A DNA stretch of 64,000 bases, taken from NCBI GenBank assembly GCA_947625785.1, contig CANQPS010000004.1:91227-155226 (forward strand), read 5' to 3'. Positions within the stretch are counted from its first letter, which is position 1. Each line of letters begins with the position of its first letter. Under the pieces are notes generated by a model. The model saw nothing but the letters and a program-made list of their open reading frames with translations, had not been told where the DNA came from and did no database searches. The DNA is from an uncultured Clostridia bacterium (GTDB lineage Bacteria; Bacillota; Clostridia; Oscillospirales; Acutalibacteraceae). Position numbers and translations under genes: made by a program. Below are positions 62,180-64,000 of this stretch, one piece after another.

Positions 62180-63706
62180 TCATTTTATTAAAAACAGTAA
62201 TTTCCTTGCCTTAGATTTGCCCAAATATTTTTCGTTTTTAAGAATAAGTTCTTTTATCAACATTTCTTCACTTTCGCTAATAGGAACAAAGGAACGGTTA
62301 TAATTCCATTCCCAACTATTAATGGCTGATAAAGATAAATTTCTTATATTGTCATCGGTATCACTTAAAGCTCTCAGCATATATATTAGTCTTTTCCATT
62401 TTGTATCCTTAAATAACAATGTCAGACATTTAATTCTTGTGTTACTCAGATTTGATGTTTGGTATATTTGATATATTCTATCAAAATCCTGAATATAATA
62501 TTTTTCTATCAGAAGTTTAGCAGTTTTTACAACACCACAATGTTTGGATAATAGCATTTCAATTATACAATGTTGATATTTCTTTAAATCCAACCTCAAT
62601 AACGCTGTCATAGCTGCACGAATGATTACCGGTTTATCTGAATAAAGATATTTTTCTATTATTGCACAATCATTTATATTGCCTGTTTCACTAAGTCCCA
62701 AAATTGCAGATTGAGGTTTGATATTTATAGATTTTAGATAAAATTCGTGTATATTTGTGTTAGGACTTAATTCCCTCACTATTCTTTGTGATAACTCTCT
62801 GACACTTGCATCTTTATCCAACAACATATTTATTCCCTTATTAAGAGAATTTTCCTTGTCATTTTCATATATATATCTTAAAGCCATTGACCTGTTTGCC
62901 GGCAGTTTGTCTTTAATAAAATCATCGCTTATTTCAAGTACATTATATCCGTCTTTTATTAAATTCAAATATATTTTTCTGCGTAAGAAAGGTTCTCTTT
63001 CTTTTGGCAAGTAATTTGCAAATATTGTATATTTATCTATATCAATCATATTTAAGAGCAATGAAATACATATTTTTCTAATATATATATCATTATTTTC
63101 TAAGCCTTTCGACAATGTAACAACACCATCATCGGAATTAAATCTTTTATTTATTAAATCTAATATATATTGATTTCTTCTTGTACTGTAATAAAGTTTA
63201 TATATGTATGGCAAAGAATTAATCAGCTCATCTGTACTAACAGAATAAATCTTCTCAATAAAAATGTCTTCTGCGATTTTTCTGATAGGTTCAACCCAAT
63301 CATTGACTCTGAAAGCTATATATGGTAATGAATTATCATAATTTTTTAGTAATCGTAATGCACTTTCCCTGATGTATCCGTTAGAATGAAAACTTGCAAA
63401 AACTATTACAGCAAATTTCTGTTTATCTGACATTTGATATGTCAAAAAATCTTCTGCATTATAACTTTTTCCTCTGATGAATCTCGAGTATCCGTAATAC
63501 TCATCATACCATTGACGATTATGTTGTATATTACATATATCCTTAAAATGAGATTTATCTAACCATTTTTCCATTACCTTAGATGCTCTATATTTCATAT
63601 CGTTATTATTTAAAAAAAATACATTGAATATTGATGTTATATAGCTGTACTTTGCATTTTCCTCACACTCTTTTAATAAATTATCATAAAATTCTAAATC
63701 TGTCAT
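62180..63706 (-). CDS. HEAT-repeat protein of unknown function
   Basis: A 508-residue, all-helical cytoplasmic protein. From about residue 100 it shows recurring pairs of helices of about 30-35 residues (SNGYIRESALRLLKNYDNS, VNDWVEPIRKIAEDIF, LSDTDDNIRNLSLSAINSWE), typical of HEAT repeats, which usually serve as protein-binding scaffolds. No catalytic motif is visible. SD GGAG precedes ATG 63706. It is a single gene between two tRNAs and the ABC operon and is unlikely to be their partner. Confidence 0.78.
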   Translation of the reverse strand: MTDLEFYDNLLKECEENAKYSYITSIFNVFFLNNNDMKYRASKVMEKWLDKSHFKDICNIQHNRQWYDEYYGYSRFIRGKSYNAEDFLTYQMSDKQKFAVIVFASFHSNGYIRESALRLLKNYDNSLPYIAFRVNDWVEPIRKIAEDIFIEKIYSVSTDELINSLPYIYKLYYSTRRNQYILDLINKRFNSDDGVVTLSKGLENNDIYIRKICISLLLNMIDIDKYTIFANYLPKEREPFLRRKIYLNLIKDGYNVLEISDDFIKDKLPANRSMALRYIYENDKENSLNKGINMLLDKDASVRELSQRIVRELSPNTNIHEFYLKSINIKPQSAILGLSETGNINDCAIIEKYLYSDKPVIIRAAMTALLRLDLKKYQHCIIEMLLSKHCGVVKTAKLLIEKYYIQDFDRIYQIYQTSNLSNTRIKCLTLLFKDTKWKRLIYMLRALSDTDDNIRNLSLSAINSWEWNYNRSFVPISESEEMLIKELILKNEKYLGKSKARKLLFLIK

Positions 63707-63799
63707 AATTTATCTCCATTTTTTATAATATATTAAATCCACTGAATAAAAGCTGTTTTATCATTTTTATTGTATCCTGCAAAAAACATTATACTAAAA

Positions 63800-63838
63800 A
63801 AGAGATTACCAGAAAATAAATTTCTGATAATCTCTATG
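63800..63838 (-). terminator. Terminator of the tRNA-Asn-tRNA(CAT) unit
   Basis: A stem of about 15 bp with a wobble, AGAGATTACCAGAAA (63803 onward) with TTTCTGATAATCTCT, with a T run on the minus strand. Confidence 0.85.
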
Positions 63839-63842
63839 ACTA

Positions 63843-63916
63843 TGGACCAACAGGGACTCGAACCCCGGACCAACCGGTTATGAGCCGGTTGCTCTAACCA
63901 ACTGAGCTATTGGTCC
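63843..63916 (-). tRNA. tRNA with CAT anticodon, probably Ile2 (lysidine) or elongator Met
   Basis: A 74-nt cloverleaf with GGACCAA/TTGGTCC acceptor stem, ACCGG/CCGGT anticodon stem and loop CTCATAA. CAT can be Met or, after lysidine modification, Ile. The C4 and C5 of the acceptor stem favour Ile2 by analogy with TilS recognition in E. coli; sequence alone does not settle it. CCA is not encoded. Confidence 0.9.
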
Positions 63917-63923
63917 TAAAAAA

Positions 63924-63996
63924 CTCCCCCAGTTGGACTCGAACCAACGACAACTCGGTTAACAGCCGAGTGCTCTACCGACTGAGCTATGGAGGA
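63924..63996 (-). tRNA. tRNA-Asn (GTT)
   Basis: A 73-nt cloverleaf with TCCTCCA/TGGGGGA acceptor stem, CTCGG/CCGAG anticodon stem and loop CTGTTAA, giving anticodon GTT. CCA is not encoded. Its promoter would be beyond the window. Confidence 0.95.
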
Positions 63997-64000
63997 ATAT

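Noticed and set aside
1..64000. CRISPR arrays, insertion sequences or prophage
   Set aside because: No regularly spaced repeats, transposase, integrase or phage structural genes were recognised on either strand.

Overview
The window reads as chromosomal DNA of a low-G+C (about one third G+C by eye), endospore-forming member of the Clostridia. Supporting signs are the spoIIAA-spoIIAB-sigF operon, a PyrK-PyrD type dihydroorotate dehydrogenase, DUF951 and CD1247-like small proteins, a ribosomal L20 leader ahead of infC-rpmI-rplT, and AT-rich Firmicute-style promoters and Shine-Dalgarno (SD) sequences. No phage, insertion sequence, transposase or CRISPR array was seen. Most genes are on the minus strand, which suggests that replication runs from high to low coordinates here.

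Layout. 1-11.1 kb (minus): birA, a two-gene FtsX/MacB-like ABC exporter, an Sfp-type phosphopantetheinyl transferase, an M18 aminopeptidase, then a lytic transglycosylase-coaE-ywlC-prfA-DUF951 operon. 11.2-15.8 kb (mostly plus): murA, a hemolysin III homologue, two lipoproteins, and a stand-alone promoter/terminator pair that looks like a roughly 105-nt small RNA. 15.9-22 kb (minus): ruvX, a histidine phosphatase, pyrD-pyrK, a tiny transcription unit with a mini-ORF, a TSCPD protein, a PHP phosphoesterase, and rpsF-ssb-rpsR. 22-30.4 kb (minus): a DUF11 protein, YgiQ, and the most unusual locus: a TetR-controlled operon for an alpha/beta hydrolase, a stand-alone condensation-like acyltransferase, an acyl carrier protein, an AMP-dependent acyl ligase and an SCP2 lipid-binding protein. 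31-37 kb: tRNA-Tyr and tRNA-Thr, then plus-strand trmN6-like, rsmI, folC and the spoIIA operon. 37-40.7 kb (minus): CD1247-like, efp, an M24 peptidase, aroQ, yqeG, rpsU. 40.8-60 kb (minus): a long housekeeping run read as infC-rpmI-rplT, trmH-like, dprA, topA, trmFO, plsX, rnc, an Elp3-like radical SAM gene, smc, ftsY, rdgB, yhbY, nadD, yqeK, rsfS, leuS. 60-64 kb: an XRE-regulated ABC-2 exporter, a HEAT-repeat protein and two tRNAs.

How the genes fit together. The ligase, carrier protein and condensation-like enzyme form a minimal trans-acting acyl-transfer line. The Sfp-type transferase 20 kb away could activate its carrier protein. A 15-bp palindrome at the predicted start of transcription probably binds the TetR protein. 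Two genes appear to start at AUU codons: infC, which is typical of that gene, and the radical SAM gene after rnc, whose iron-sulfur cysteines lie upstream of its first AUG. That raises the possibility that initiation factor 3 influences both. The small genes for S21 (rpsU) and DUF951, and the 5' parts of infC and the radical SAM gene, were found by reading the sequence directly.
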